Source: Geosiphon pyriformis
Taxonomy: Eukaryota > Glomeromycota > Glomeromycetes > Archaeosporales > Geosiphonaceae
Direction: 5' to 3'
Assembly (NCBI GenBank): GCA_016748015.1
Contig: JAAOMT010000096.1
Location: 453,087-517,086 of the forward strand
DNA: 64,000 bases
The translations under genes were made by a program, and so were the position numbers. A model generated the notes under the pieces. It did no database searches and was not told the origin of the DNA. It saw nothing but the letters and a program-made list of their open reading frames with translations. This document shows, piece after piece, positions 46,786 to 57,700 of the stretch (positions are counted from its first letter, which is position 1; each line of letters begins with the position of its first letter).

Positions 46786-48171
46786 ATGAACCCTGAAAAC
46801 TACAACAATCTTAAACAATATCTGGAGACATTAACAATCCCAACAGATTGATCCCCAAAGGAAAAATGTCAGTTACAACAACAAGCCAAACAATATTTCT
46901 TACACAACAACATTATTTATTATCAAAACTTCAGAATCTCAGACAATCCACTCAAATTAATACAAGAACATGAAAAAGAAACTATTTTATACAACATGCA
47001 CTCAGACCTTTCATCAGCACATCTAGGAAATGACAGCACCACCCAAAGAACACTAGAATATTACTTTTGGCCTCGAATAAGAAAAGACATTCATAAATAC
47101 ATTAAATCTTGTGATAGTTGTCAAAGAAGAAGAGAAACTCGCCATACAGAACCATTAAACCCAATCAAAGTTGGACAGCCTTTTGACCAAGTTGGTATCA
47201 ATTTAGTTGGACCACTACCTATCACAAACCAAGGAAATCATTATATTGCAGTAGCTGTAGACTATCTCACTAAATGGCCCAAAGCCAGAGTCATTCAACG
47301 AGCAGATGCAAAATCAGTAGCAAATTTCATCTATGAAAACATTATCTGTAGACACAAATGTCCAATCAAACTTTTATCCAATCAAGAAACATATTTTGTA
47401 AACAATCTAATTCAAGCAATCTGTGAACAATTCAATGTCAAAAAACCTCTGTCTTCACCCTACAATTCACAGACAAATGGACTCATAGAACGTTTTAACA
47501 GAACATTGTATGAGTCATTAGCCAAAGTCTCAACCGATTTTGAACAAGAATGGAATATCTTTATTCTATCAGTGTTATTAGCATATAGAACATTAAAACA
47601 AGATACCACAAAACACATACCATTTGATTTAACTTACAGAAGGACAGCAATGTTACCAATTAGTTTTATAGTAGAAACATATCCAGCACAACTAATCAAT
47701 AAAAACAATTTTCAGGAAACACTTCAACAAAGAGCCTACACTCTGCTTAGCACATTGGAAGGAAAATGACGAATAGCAGCCACCCATATTGAACACTTCC
47801 AAGCTCAACAAAAAGAACGGCATGACAACAAATTGCCTCCAATCACCAACGAATTTAAAGTTGGAAACAAAGTTCTCTTACACAGAACTAAAGCTAAAAA
47901 ACAATAAAGTGAAAAATTTGAAAATAAATGGAATGGGCCATTCTTTATCCATGAAGTTCTAGGCAATGGATTATACAAGCTAAGACTTGATAACAAAATC
48001 CTAGCAAAAGTTGCACATGGAGATCATTTGAAACACTATAATTCCAGAAACAATCCTGAACTATTAATTCCACAAATTGGTACACATTCTCCTTTAATCA
48101 ATTCTGAAGATATTCTCCGAAATTTAGAACCAATAGTCGTTATTGAACAACCTCCCAACTTGAACACTTAA
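46786..48171 (+). pseudogene. E3 integrase, encoded as its own ORF
   Basis: Starts at its own ATG 46,786, in a different frame from RT and 49 nt after the RT stop. HHCC zinc finger (H-S-D-L-S-S-A-H and C-D-S-C), catalytic core V-D-Y-L-T-K-W (Asp kept), L-S-N-Q-E-T (second Asp is Asn, AAT 47,380-47,382) and L-I-E-R-F-N-R-T (Glu kept). The C-terminal domain contains a GPY-like N-G-P-F-F-I. Stops are TGA near 46,846 and at 47,767-47,769 (both Trp-like contexts) and a TAA near 47,905. No chromodomain was recognised. The frame ends at TAA 48,169. Confidence 0.8.
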
Positions 48172-48294
48172 CTTAAATTTATTATTATTATAGTTATCTC
48201 CTTATAATTTAGAAACAATCTCACAAAAACAAAGCAAAAATAATAAAAACCCATACACCAAAAATAATTTTCTTTTATTTTCAAATCTTTTATA

Positions 48295-49011
48295 ATGACT
48301 ATTCTTCAAAACATTCAACAATTATCCCAAAAACTAATGTTAGCTTTAAAAACAATACTCGAATTATCTATTACTGTTACTGGAAGCCACATTAATTATA
48401 CCCAAACAGAAGTAGTTACAAATTTAGCCCCAAATTCACGAAAATATCACCCGTATAAGAAGAACACAAGAAGTTATTCTGGAATTTACCTGCCAGAACT
48501 TTTAAAGCTTGCTTTAAGAGAAAACTTAATGTTTACTCCTATTAGTATTCTACTAAATACTACTATTCAACAAAAACTTCAACTGTGTCTTAATGAAGAA
48601 AACTATGACTATACTCCAATATATAGATACTTCTATATTGGAAAAACACTTTATGAATGAAAATGAGAGCTTACAGCAGCAAACCTCACAAAAGAAGCTA
48701 TTTGGAAACAACTCCACAACAAATTCAAGACAACAGCTGGACCTACAAACAGTTATTATAAACTAAGAGCTGCTTTTAGACTTTATGACCTATTCTACAC
48801 CTGTGAAAACGTTCTACAAAACCCAATTTTACAGTCTTTGAAGATTCAATACATTGGAAAACTCACAGAACTGAAATTTCAACAATTTTCAGACCAAATT
48901 TCTTCAATAATTTTGGATTATTATCTAGAAATTACAGACAGTACTTGGACTTCGATGGAGCTCAGTTTTGAGGAGATTATGTTACCAGACAAAATTAGAG
49001 ATATTGTTTAG
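48295..49011 (+). CDS. E3 ORF3, unknown protein (two in-frame TGA)
   Basis: ATG 48,295 opens a 239-codon frame ending at TAG 49,009-49,011 inside the 3' LTR. The only interruptions are two TGA codons, 48,658-48,660 and 48,664-48,666, in the context Y-E-(TGA)-K-(TGA)-E-L, where Trp would fit. The product is basic and Leu/Tyr-rich, with Y-H-P-Y-K-K-N-T-R-S and A-I-W-K-Q-L-H-N-K-F-K. No signal peptide, membrane span or Cys array. It occupies the same place as ORF3 of A and B and shares a loosely similar pattern (basic T-R-patch, then an I-L-hydrophobic block, then Y-x-W/L-E-L). Standard-code reading stops at 121 aa. Confidence 0.6.
48966..48979 (+). other. Polypurine tract of E3
   Basis: GAGGAGATTA directly precedes the 3' LTR, within ORF3. 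It resembles the GGAGAAGATAA tract of element B. Confidence 0.55.
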
Positions 49012-49961
49012 CATGAAATTATCTTTATAAATCTTATTATTAATTAGCATATATTATCGTTTCAAATTATTACTTATTAAATTAGCAAAATGTCCGAAAT
49101 TATTATTTAATTAATAACCCAATTTGTACATAACACAAATGTAACTTAAGTGCGATGATCAAATCATGCAATACCCTGAAATATGTAACATTCAAAAGTT
49201 TGCTGAAATTTGTAGAAATTCACCGAAATAATTGATAGTTCACCAAAATATCTAATAGTTCACAGAAATAACTTGTAGTTTGCTGAAATGTATCTTTAGT
49301 TCAATAAAATTGTAGAAAAGAGCAAAGTTTAAGTTCATGGAATAGTGTTACAATAAGTTGTATAAAAGAAGGACTTTTCTCTTCAAGAAAATATATCTTA
49401 TTTTAGATTTATTACTTAAAACCATTTCTATACACACAAAAAGAAATAAATATCAAATAATTCAAAAAACCAAATTCTTTAATTATTGTACTTGGAAAAT
49501 CCCCAAAACCCAACTAACGTTTTAAAATTGATTAGCTACCAATTTCAGTAAAACTGTTAGTGATTCCAGGCCTGGATAGAAAACATTTCCCTTAACAGAA
49601 TTCAATTTCTTTACTTTTCTTTTACTTTTCTTTTATTTTCTTATTATTATCATTAAAGTAGCCTACAGACAAGATTTCTGTAGAAGAGTTGACTTTTACA
49701 GCAAAGTAACTACACATTTTTAGTAAGCTTCTAGACGAGCAATTTCTGGGAAAGAGTTGATGTTTACTACAACATAACTACATGAAGCAACTGGCACAGA
49801 ATTGGCTATTCCACTTATAAGTCCAGCAGTTCAAATTATAAGAGATAATTTGAAGATAAAAATTCAGTTATTGGAGGTTCAAACACTTCCCATAGTCATG
49901 AATTAACAGCATTACAACAAACATACAAAAACTAAGAAGAGACCAAAAACTTCTGGTAACA
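48980..49961 (+). repeat. 3' LTR of E3 (982 bp)
   Basis: TGTTACCAG to GGTAACA, followed by the second TTGG target copy (49,962-49,965). Confidence 0.93.
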
Positions 49962-50392
49962 TTGGCATAGATGGTTGTCAGTCTGCTTTTATCTGCTTTT
50001 GATAAGCTTTTATAAGTTAAGTCACTTTTTACTCATAATATAGCTCAATAATATATAATCTGAAATTCTATACTTTACATATTTAGCCAAATTTAGACAG
50101 AACCAATACAAATTATTACTTTTTAGAATTGGTATAATTCTTATAACAATTTTCAATACTTCAACAGAATTAAAACAGATTATTGCACATCTAGCTTAAA
50201 TATACATAAATAAATAACAATCTATAACACATGTTTTTCCACTTACAAAACCAATAAAATTCCAAATATCATAAATATTTGTTTCTATTGGGAATATCTA
50301 AAGTAATACTCTATTCTTGTTTCTTGTATCCCAAAATTTATTGTTAATGTTAGTTTTGGCTATATATATTGTATTCTTTTCAATTAAAACAG
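49962..50392 (-). pseudogene. LINE copy 2, segment 3: middle of ORF1
   Basis: The minus strand reads as decayed ORF1: V-L-I-E-K-N at 50,390, then D-I-W-N-F-I-G-F-V-S-G-K-T-C-V-I-D, A-R-C-A-I-I-C-F, and at the E3 junction L-S-K-A-D-K-S-R-L-T-T-I-Y-A-K. The frame crosses the E3 target site into segment 2. ORF1 of such LINEs is an RNA-binding protein. The apparent plus-strand ORF at 50,317-50,514 is not a gene. Confidence 0.65.
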
Positions 50393-51802
50393 TGTTACCA
50401 GTGGTTTTTGTCAGTATTAAAAAATATTTCTTAGCTCAACTGGTAACACACATTATCATGATTATGCTACTAACTATAGTATATTATGAGTGTATAGACT
50501 ATTTCAGTAAGTGAAAGAGCAAAAAAAGATATGTAATAAAGTTATTAAACATAAAAAAAAGTATTGTCATTATTGTTTATTTTTGGGCAAGAACCAGTCT
50601 TAGGTATTTTAAAGGGGAAAGAGAAGTCACATCTCTTTATATGTATTAGAAGTACAATTAGCAATAAGAAGAAACCAAAACTACTTAAAAAAATCATAAC
50701 CAGAATTTTTTCAATTAGTCATTAAAAAAGTGTGGTGTTCAAATATTTGCTTTGAAAATGAAGTTATAAGAATTATAAAAAAGATTATAAAAGTTAAACA
50801 TAACTGAAATAGATTTTGCTTAAACTTTTTATTATTGAGACTACTCTCTAATAACGTGATACTTTATTACTTATTTTTATATTTAATAACTTGTTTAGTG
50901 AAACAAAACTTAATGTGAAATAGTAATAACACATGATTTGAAAGATCAAAAGTAATAGAATAACTTGAAATGGTGATAACAAATATGTAAAAGATTATAA
51001 ACAATGTGATTCTAAATAATAATAAGGAATATGAGAAGGCATACTTGAGATTGTAATAACAAGTATTTAGAGCATAGAAAAAAGAAAAGAGAGTATGAAA
51101 GATAGAAGAAAGGACTAACTGCTTATTATAAAACTATAGTAAAGAGTTGGCTTAGTATTGAACTGATGCTTTTCTGAGCTGACAAAGAGGCTGTATATAT
51201 AGCTAAATTATATCAAATCTATATACTATATTAAGACTATTTAAAATACATCAATTATTTATACATTTTAATTTAATCAATTCATAATAAGCTTTACTTA
51301 GCATGTTATTTTCTCAAAGCTAGTGATTTTTAGATAATCAAATTTAGATGACTGGATCTAGAACATTAATTGTCAATCAATAATGCCAATTGTAATTATG
51401 ATCAACATAATTAGAAGTAGATCAATTGATTACATTTTTTGGTAACTACTTTTAACCATTGATTGCAGATCTGGAATATTAGATTGTTTTAATAAAGATG
51501 TATGAGAATTTTAGAGCATAACAAAGTCTGTTGTTATCTGATTACATATATTAATTATTTATTTTTATTGGTGTTTTTTAATTTACCAAGATTTTTTTGT
51601 ATCCAACTTAATTAAACTGTTAGATTGTGCCATATTTTTTTGTTGTAATTAGACTAATTGTTGATCATTTATTTTCAGATTGCCAGCTGATTTTGTTGAT
51701 TAAGTGTGATGATATAGGTTTTTTTTACATGATTTTGATGTTAATTTCTATTGTATGTGTTGTAATTTTTGCATTGAAAAGTGTGAAAATTTTCTGGTAA
51801 CA
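50393..51802. repeat. Solo LTR in LINE ORF1 (1,410 bp)
   Basis: Bounded by TGTTACCAG (50,393) and CTGGTAACA (51,802), with a perfect 4-bp duplication ACAG (50,389-50,392 and 51,803-51,806). When it is removed, the LINE frame continues (V-T-T-M-stop-S-V-L-I-E-K-N). It differs from the E2/E3 and A/B LTRs in length and sequence, so it represents another family. A copy of the 3' terminus (CTGGTAACA) also lies at 50,440-50,448. Confidence 0.85.
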
Positions 51803-52700
51803 ACAGATTACATTGTTGTAACTAGATTAATATAATTTAAATAATTAAATTTAATCATAATCTTTTGCCACAGTCCCATTAATTGTATTTTAATTAACTT
51901 AATCTCTTTAAATTTAAATAATGCAATATAAACAACATTAACTAACATTTCAATTGGGATTTTTTTTATCATTACAGCTTGATTTGATAATAATATTTCT
52001 AATATTTGCCAATTTAGTTACTTGTGCCAAATTAAATTCAGAAATAAATGTTGTTTTAATGATTTCAATAAATTTTGAAGGAGTAGATGCTTCTTTTTAA
52101 AATCATTGATTTTTGAAACTAACTTTTTAATTGTTAAAAGCTTGTTTTAAGAAGATTTTTCAACAATATTACCCAAATTAATATTCAGAACAAACAACTT
52201 TTTAACAGAAATATTGACCAGATTTTTGAGAAAAAAGAAAAGAGCTGGTAAGACATCTAATAAAACATTATTATTTTTATTATTGAAAAAATTAATTTTT
52301 CTTAAAGGCATTCCCAATGTTTTCTTGGTTTTATTCATAGATTTTTCAGTGTTCAATTAGACTTTTTTTCATTAAAAGCATTATTTTTATTATAATTAAC
52401 ACTAGTTTTTTTTACCAAACACACCTTTTTTATATTAATACTATCAGATTCAGTAGTATTACCAGTTTCAAAGTTCTAAGAATAACTACTAATATCTTAG
52501 CAGAAATTATTTTATTCCTAATACTGTTTTTTAATGTATCATCTCATTTTTTCTTTTTAGAAAAAACTTGTTTACTATTACTATTAAGACCAGAATTCTT
52601 GATAAACTTTTTTATAACAGCAATACTAAAACCAACAATAGTTTTGTAATTAATTATACAAATTTTAAATTATATAATACTAAAAAGAATTTTTAATATC
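51803..52700 (-). pseudogene. LINE copy 2, segment 4: N-terminal ORF1
   Basis: Decayed start of ORF1 on the minus strand. A readable stretch at 52,147-52,356 includes N-x-V-L-L-D-V-L-P and K-N-L-V-N-I-S-V-K-K. Upstream remains are basic and Ser/Lys-rich (to about 52,700), and downstream remains reach the solo LTR. The 5' end of the LINE cannot be placed exactly because the sequence fades into A/T-rich DNA. Confidence 0.6.
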
Positions 52701-53400
52701 TTAATATGTTTTTTTATTTAATATTTATTTTAATAATTTAATATATTTAATAATAGTGTTATAATTGAAATTCACAATTTTTATTAGTTATTACATATAT
52801 TAGTTAATAATATCATATAATTAACCATCTTATTTTTAGATAATAATTATTAGTCTAATTAATTATCTAACTATTAACTTAATTATTAATCTGATTATTA
52901 ATTTGATTGTTGACTATTTTTAATAGTTATAAAAATGATAAGTTTTTTAGCTATAAAAAAACATAATCAAAGTAACAAAATAAAATTTATTATTAATTAT
53001 CTTTTTTTATATTGTTTATTTTTTTTTTTCTATTTTCAAATATTTTGAGATAAAAAATTACTTGTTGGCATTTACATATCTTATTTTTTTTCTTTTTAAT
53101 TTGTATTATTAATGTGTAAACACAAATGTGATAAATTAAGTTTAAAAAATTACTTAAAATAAAAGCACTAAATCTTTTTGGTTTAAAAGATAAATATTTA
53201 TTTATTAACATAAGTTCAAAAATGCATAATTCACATTTATAGTAATTTTATGTAATTAATATAAAAATGAAAAAACCAACCAATAAAAAAAACAATCTGC
53301 AATTAAAACTTTGACAGTTATGTTTTAAAATTAATTTTTACTAATGCAAAGTAATAACAAAAGTTTCAAAAATATCACTACTTTTTTTCCATTTCCAACT
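52701..53400. other. AT-rich flank between LINE nest and host DNA
   Basis: A/T-rich, with runs of T and A and no believable ORF. It marks the transition from the repeat nest to CpG-containing sequence that starts near 53,430. Confidence 0.5.
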
Positions 53401-56400
53401 TTTCCCAAATAAATCTTTCAATAAAATTTACTATCCACATATGAACCAAGCGATGCCATTGGGTGAGAGTATAACGTAATCAACAGAACCTTGCCGTTTT
53501 TGCCTTCGATAAATTTATTCTGGTAAATCAGAATGGTGGCAAGAAACAAATAGACGTATATAGATTTTGTAGCTTCACTCGATACGTTAATGTGGGAGCA
53601 TTGAAGCGCTTCTTATATAGAATACAATGGGTAATTCGAAATCAATCATCATACTTCCGACTCGATCAAGAGTTTTTGCAGTATCGCTAAATGTGAATAG
53701 CCAGGAAACATCAACATTTAGAAGTGCCAAACTTTGAATTTGAAGAACAGCTAGACGATATTTAACACAACGGGAATTTGATAAACTTTCACATTTGATT
53801 ATTCTTTTTGCTAAAACCATAGAGCAAGCACACCTTTGGAAAATTTCAATTCATTAAATGCTCAAAGATATATGAAAGTGCTGTTACATTATATTTTGAT
53901 GACCTATAACCGACTATTTATGAATACGGGTTTTCAGATAAACCATGATTTTGAGAACATATTCGCAATCACAATCAAAAGCAATGTGTGCTCTTATTTA
54001 TGAAGCCGCTGCCACATCACCAGCCGTTCCCTAACTTCCTGCAGCTTTTGAAGATTCGGTGTGGACATTTTCATGAGGCTAGTGGCTAGAATTCCAAGTC
54101 AGTTATTGTGTGCTATAAATCAATTAACTGTGTCTTTGATTTAATTATCCCGTTTTACAAAGTGAGAGCCGTCCAGCGCAGTCTGAAAGTAGGGTGGCCA
54201 GCTAATTGAGAGTACTTGGGCCAAAAATATCTTCTTTGCCTTAATCATTATATTTCTTAGCTTTTGGTGGAAATGACATCACATAGATCGCCGCGGATTT
54301 AATTTATCCGCTTTAGGTTTTTGAGCATTCGCAATAAATTATATCAATAAAAGATTATGTCATTTTTAGATCACCACACCTTATGTAAGGTTCTATGCTC
54401 TTTATAATCGATGGTAACAAATCAAAAATTTGATATCGTCTTGTGTCAAGCATTAGGATGCTATTCGACAATTCCTCTTGGCAAAAGCAAAAATCCTACT
54501 TTACAATCCTGTTGCAATGAACAGCTAGTTTATTCCAAATTAGGGAAATTGGTTTGTTCCAAGCCTGAGAGCTATTGATGGCGTTAATTATAGAAAACCC
54601 AATGCAAAGCCTTTCCTTTATAGTAATTGGACCGTGCCATTTCGATTCATAAAATTGAGGTGGTTACAAAACGTGAAGGAACATCATTTCCAACTTTTTT
54701 TGCAGGATCACATTAAGATGCATTGTCGCTCCCTTTTCCAGGCCAATGTGATAGAGCAACCTGAAATAGACGTGTATTGATCGGAAACTCAAGTAGGCCA
54801 CAAAATTAAAGATGCATAATGCAGCAGGAGGTCTTGAATCGAATTGATAAAGGTAAATTTGATCAGACTGTTTGCAGAGCAAATTTTGGTAATACTTTGA
54901 TCGCAGGTATGGTCATTCAATTTCCTTTTTGATTGATTCGCAATTAGACATTCAGGTCAGCGCTCGCGAATTTTTTCTGTCGGATTGCTGTTTAACACTG
55001 CAGTTTAAAAGTTCACGTTCGCAGCGGCTTTATGATATGTGCATGTTGTACATTTTTTAATTAATCAGTATTTTTGGTTCGAGATTAACAAGTGAAACAC
55101 ATCCGGGATTACAAATTAAACTAATAAAAAAATGCAACCAAATATATTATAAGAGAAGATTCGCAAGGAATAGTCGCACTCCTTAAAAATATCTTGCATG
55201 TTAAAAATAAAAGTCGAGTCAAGAATTTGAAATTAAATTAAAAATTTCAAGAGTGTAGCCGAGATGATGAGACAACAAAATTGTTTATTTTATTTGATGT
55301 TTGAAAAATATTTTGACGCTCTCTCCGAATATTCTCCGATTACGTGTTCGTCGTTCTAAGTATTGCAATATTTGAATCGCAACGAATATTGGTTGTAACA
55401 GATACCTTCCTCTTTCAGTAATCATAATTCGACAAATCATCCAAAGGAGTAATAAACAAACATTTTTCCGGGATTGAAAAACACATGGCCTGAAATCCTA
55501 CCTTTTTAATTCAAACTGCATATGTATCTCTCGGACAATACGCCCTGGACGTAATTGCGCAGTACTGCATCTTGATCTTTGATTTGCTCCCGAATAAAAC
55601 TTGAGAGAATTAGAAGATAAATTGTCCCTGAGAGAAAAATTTTAAACTCTGTACGTTTCACCCACAAAAGTGCATCCTGAACTTTTGTTGGTGTTCCTTT
55701 ATCCATAAATGATACTACCATGCACCCAAATAATTCGGTGGTTTTTCGTTTTCGCGTGGTTTTTGTTTTGCATGCCAACTAATGTTCAATGACAACAAAG
55801 CTTATTATTTCTGTTACTTTTTACTTTGGTGCTTTGGCATTGTTTTGTTTGATCTTTGTTATGCTCACTGGTTCCCATTTATCGCCGGTTTCTGTGGTTT
55901 TATTTCAAAAGATGATTTTGTCGTCATCCGTATTAGTTGTTTTGTTTTGTTTTGTTGTGTTGTGTTGTGTTGTTCAATGGCACCCTTTAAAACTTTCCAA
56001 AAAATCATCAGGATATCCATTTTTTGGGGAAACTCAATTTCAAAAAATGCGAAACTTTTGAAATCAGCGTTTTGTTGGATCTATGAACACATTTCCGAAT
56101 AATTCGTTAAAGATTATTGTAAATGGGGTAACGATCAGCAAAAGACCTGAAGCAATCCAGGGTGAATACTCATATAATGACGCGGTTTAGCGGACGAATT
56201 ATACAGGATATTGAAGAATTTCGACTATTCCTACTCACTGAGTTCTTATTTAGTTATTACGGTTTGTTTGGAATGAAACATGGCAAAATAATCCTGCATC
56301 AATGAATAAATCAATCATCTTCGCGCGGGAATCGAATTCAAACTATTAAACATAAGTCACGAGTTACCGATTTAAAATATTGAAAATATTGGGTCATAAT

Positions 56401-57700
56401 ATTGATACCTTTACTAAGCATTTACTGATAACAAGCGTTAAATCGGATCGTCCAATATTTTTTTTAAACGGGAATTTTACATTGCCAAACTTCAAGGAAT
56501 AAATTTTTGGGATTTACTTTGCCAGAGGAATTGAAAGTATGCAAAGAAGTTAAAGGAAAAAGTGAATAGGTCTGAATAGACTTTGGAAATGACCCTATTA
56601 GATCCGAGTGTTTTAGGCCATTTGTTAAGTGTTCTTAAATTGTAGCAATTTGAAACTAGATTTTGTAAACCTGTGAATGCCGCAATTCTATTAGTAACTT
56701 TTTCCAAATATACGGGGAATTATTCATAATTTATGACTTTGGACAAAATTGTTATGATAATGCTCGTTGAAAAGAATTGGGATTTAACAATGACAATAAA
56801 TTTGCGATTCCTGACATTATTCATGGCTTTGGTGTCTATGTAATAATGCAAAGTACTGGACCAAATCTGTTTTACTTCATATTGTTAGAGAAAATGCCTT
56901 CGTTACCTTTATTTGACCGACAATGAAAATCAAAAATAAATTCAGGCATCAAATATATTAAACTTTAATTAACCATACAAAGTAAACACCAAGAAAAATG
57001 TTTGATCATTAAAACAACAATGATTCAAGTTTTTTGGTAGTTGGTTTTTCCAATTCTTCTGAGGTTGAAGAATAAAAAATAATAGTTTAATCGGTCTTTG
57101 GTTCTGACTGAATATTCAATTTTTGGGTGTAGGCTCAGAACCCGAGGTATGATATTGTGGTCCAGGGAGAAGCGATAGTTAACACAGAATAGTTTCACTT
57201 TGTCTGTGGCAAAGTTTTTCCATCTCGTCAAGGGATTTTTATTTTTGATATCTCACCGATCATAACGATTTTCCTGTTTGTCTGTTGAACTTCTTTGTGT
57301 TGCAAGCTTTCTCTTTATAACAAGACAACAACATAGCAACACAACACCGTTCAATGTTAGACTTGGGACAACAGCTATCATCGCTGTTTTAGTTTGTTTG
57401 TTTCGGGAAGGATGTTCCAAAGTAACCTCCAGTTTTATTGGGTACACACCGTGTAGCATATTGTTATTATCGAATTGTAGTATAATATATGCATTTTGCG
57501 GTATGTATGCGTTGTTGGAGAGAACGAGAAGAGCAATCTCTGGAATTACACAAAACTGCAGAATTTCAAAGATACCGGCCTGATACCGGATTACGATTAT
57601 AATACCTTTTGATTGGCTGATTCCATGTCTCGTTCACCCAAACCTCTATTACATTTTTGAGCCACGATTGATTATGAGGTTGGGTAATCTGTCCCACCAT
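53401..57700. other. Host-like intergenic region with weak ORFs only
   Basis: Base composition and CpG content become ordinary. Only short ORFs occur: minus 53,587-53,820 (77 codons with a real ATG), minus 55,506-55,778 (about 90 codons, first ATG internal) and opposing frames around 57,253-57,583. None shows a recognised domain. They could be exons of a diverged multi-exon gene or chance frames. No tRNA or rRNA was found. Confidence 0.4.
53587..53820 (-). CDS. Small hypothetical ORF or exon (77 aa)
   Basis: Opens at an ATG and closes at TAA. Codon use is mixed and host-like rather than the A/T-extreme pattern of the repeats. No motif is recognised. It may be a first exon or a spurious frame. 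Confidence 0.2.
   Translation of the reverse strand: MVLAKRIIKCESLSNSRCVKYRLAVLQIQSLALLNVDVSWLFTFSDTAKTLDRVGSMMIDFELPIVFYIRSASMLPH

Larger units (their letters stand above)
40091..49961 (+). mobile_element. Ty3/gypsy element E3 (complete, 9.87 kb)
   Basis: The most complete retrotransposon here: two 982-bp LTRs (TGTTACC...GGTAACA), a primer-binding site, gag-protease-Cys-rich-dUTPase-RT-RNase H in one frame, an integrase ORF, ORF3, a polypurine tract, and a perfect 4-bp target duplication TTGG (40,087-40,090 and 49,962-49,965). It is inserted in LINE copy 2 ORF1. In-frame stops and three Asp-to-Asn catalytic changes make it defective. Confidence 0.92.

Noticed and set aside
40091-49961. Envelope gene, i.e. 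an errantivirus-like reading of E3 ORF3
   Set aside because: No signal peptide, transmembrane segment or cleavage site is visible in ORF3 of E3, A or B.
50317-50514. Hydrophobic plus-strand 65-codon frame
   Set aside because: It spans the LINE/solo-LTR junction and opposes LINE ORF1, so it cannot be a gene of its own.
56325-56375. Minus-strand box-B-like TTCGATTCCCGCG as a possible tRNA gene
   Set aside because: The T-stem does not pair and no acceptor or anticodon arm could be folded around it.
57253-57583. Overlapping opposing frames with a hydrophobic stretch
   Set aside because: The two strands compete, neither has a recognised domain, and the plus frame starts at TTG.
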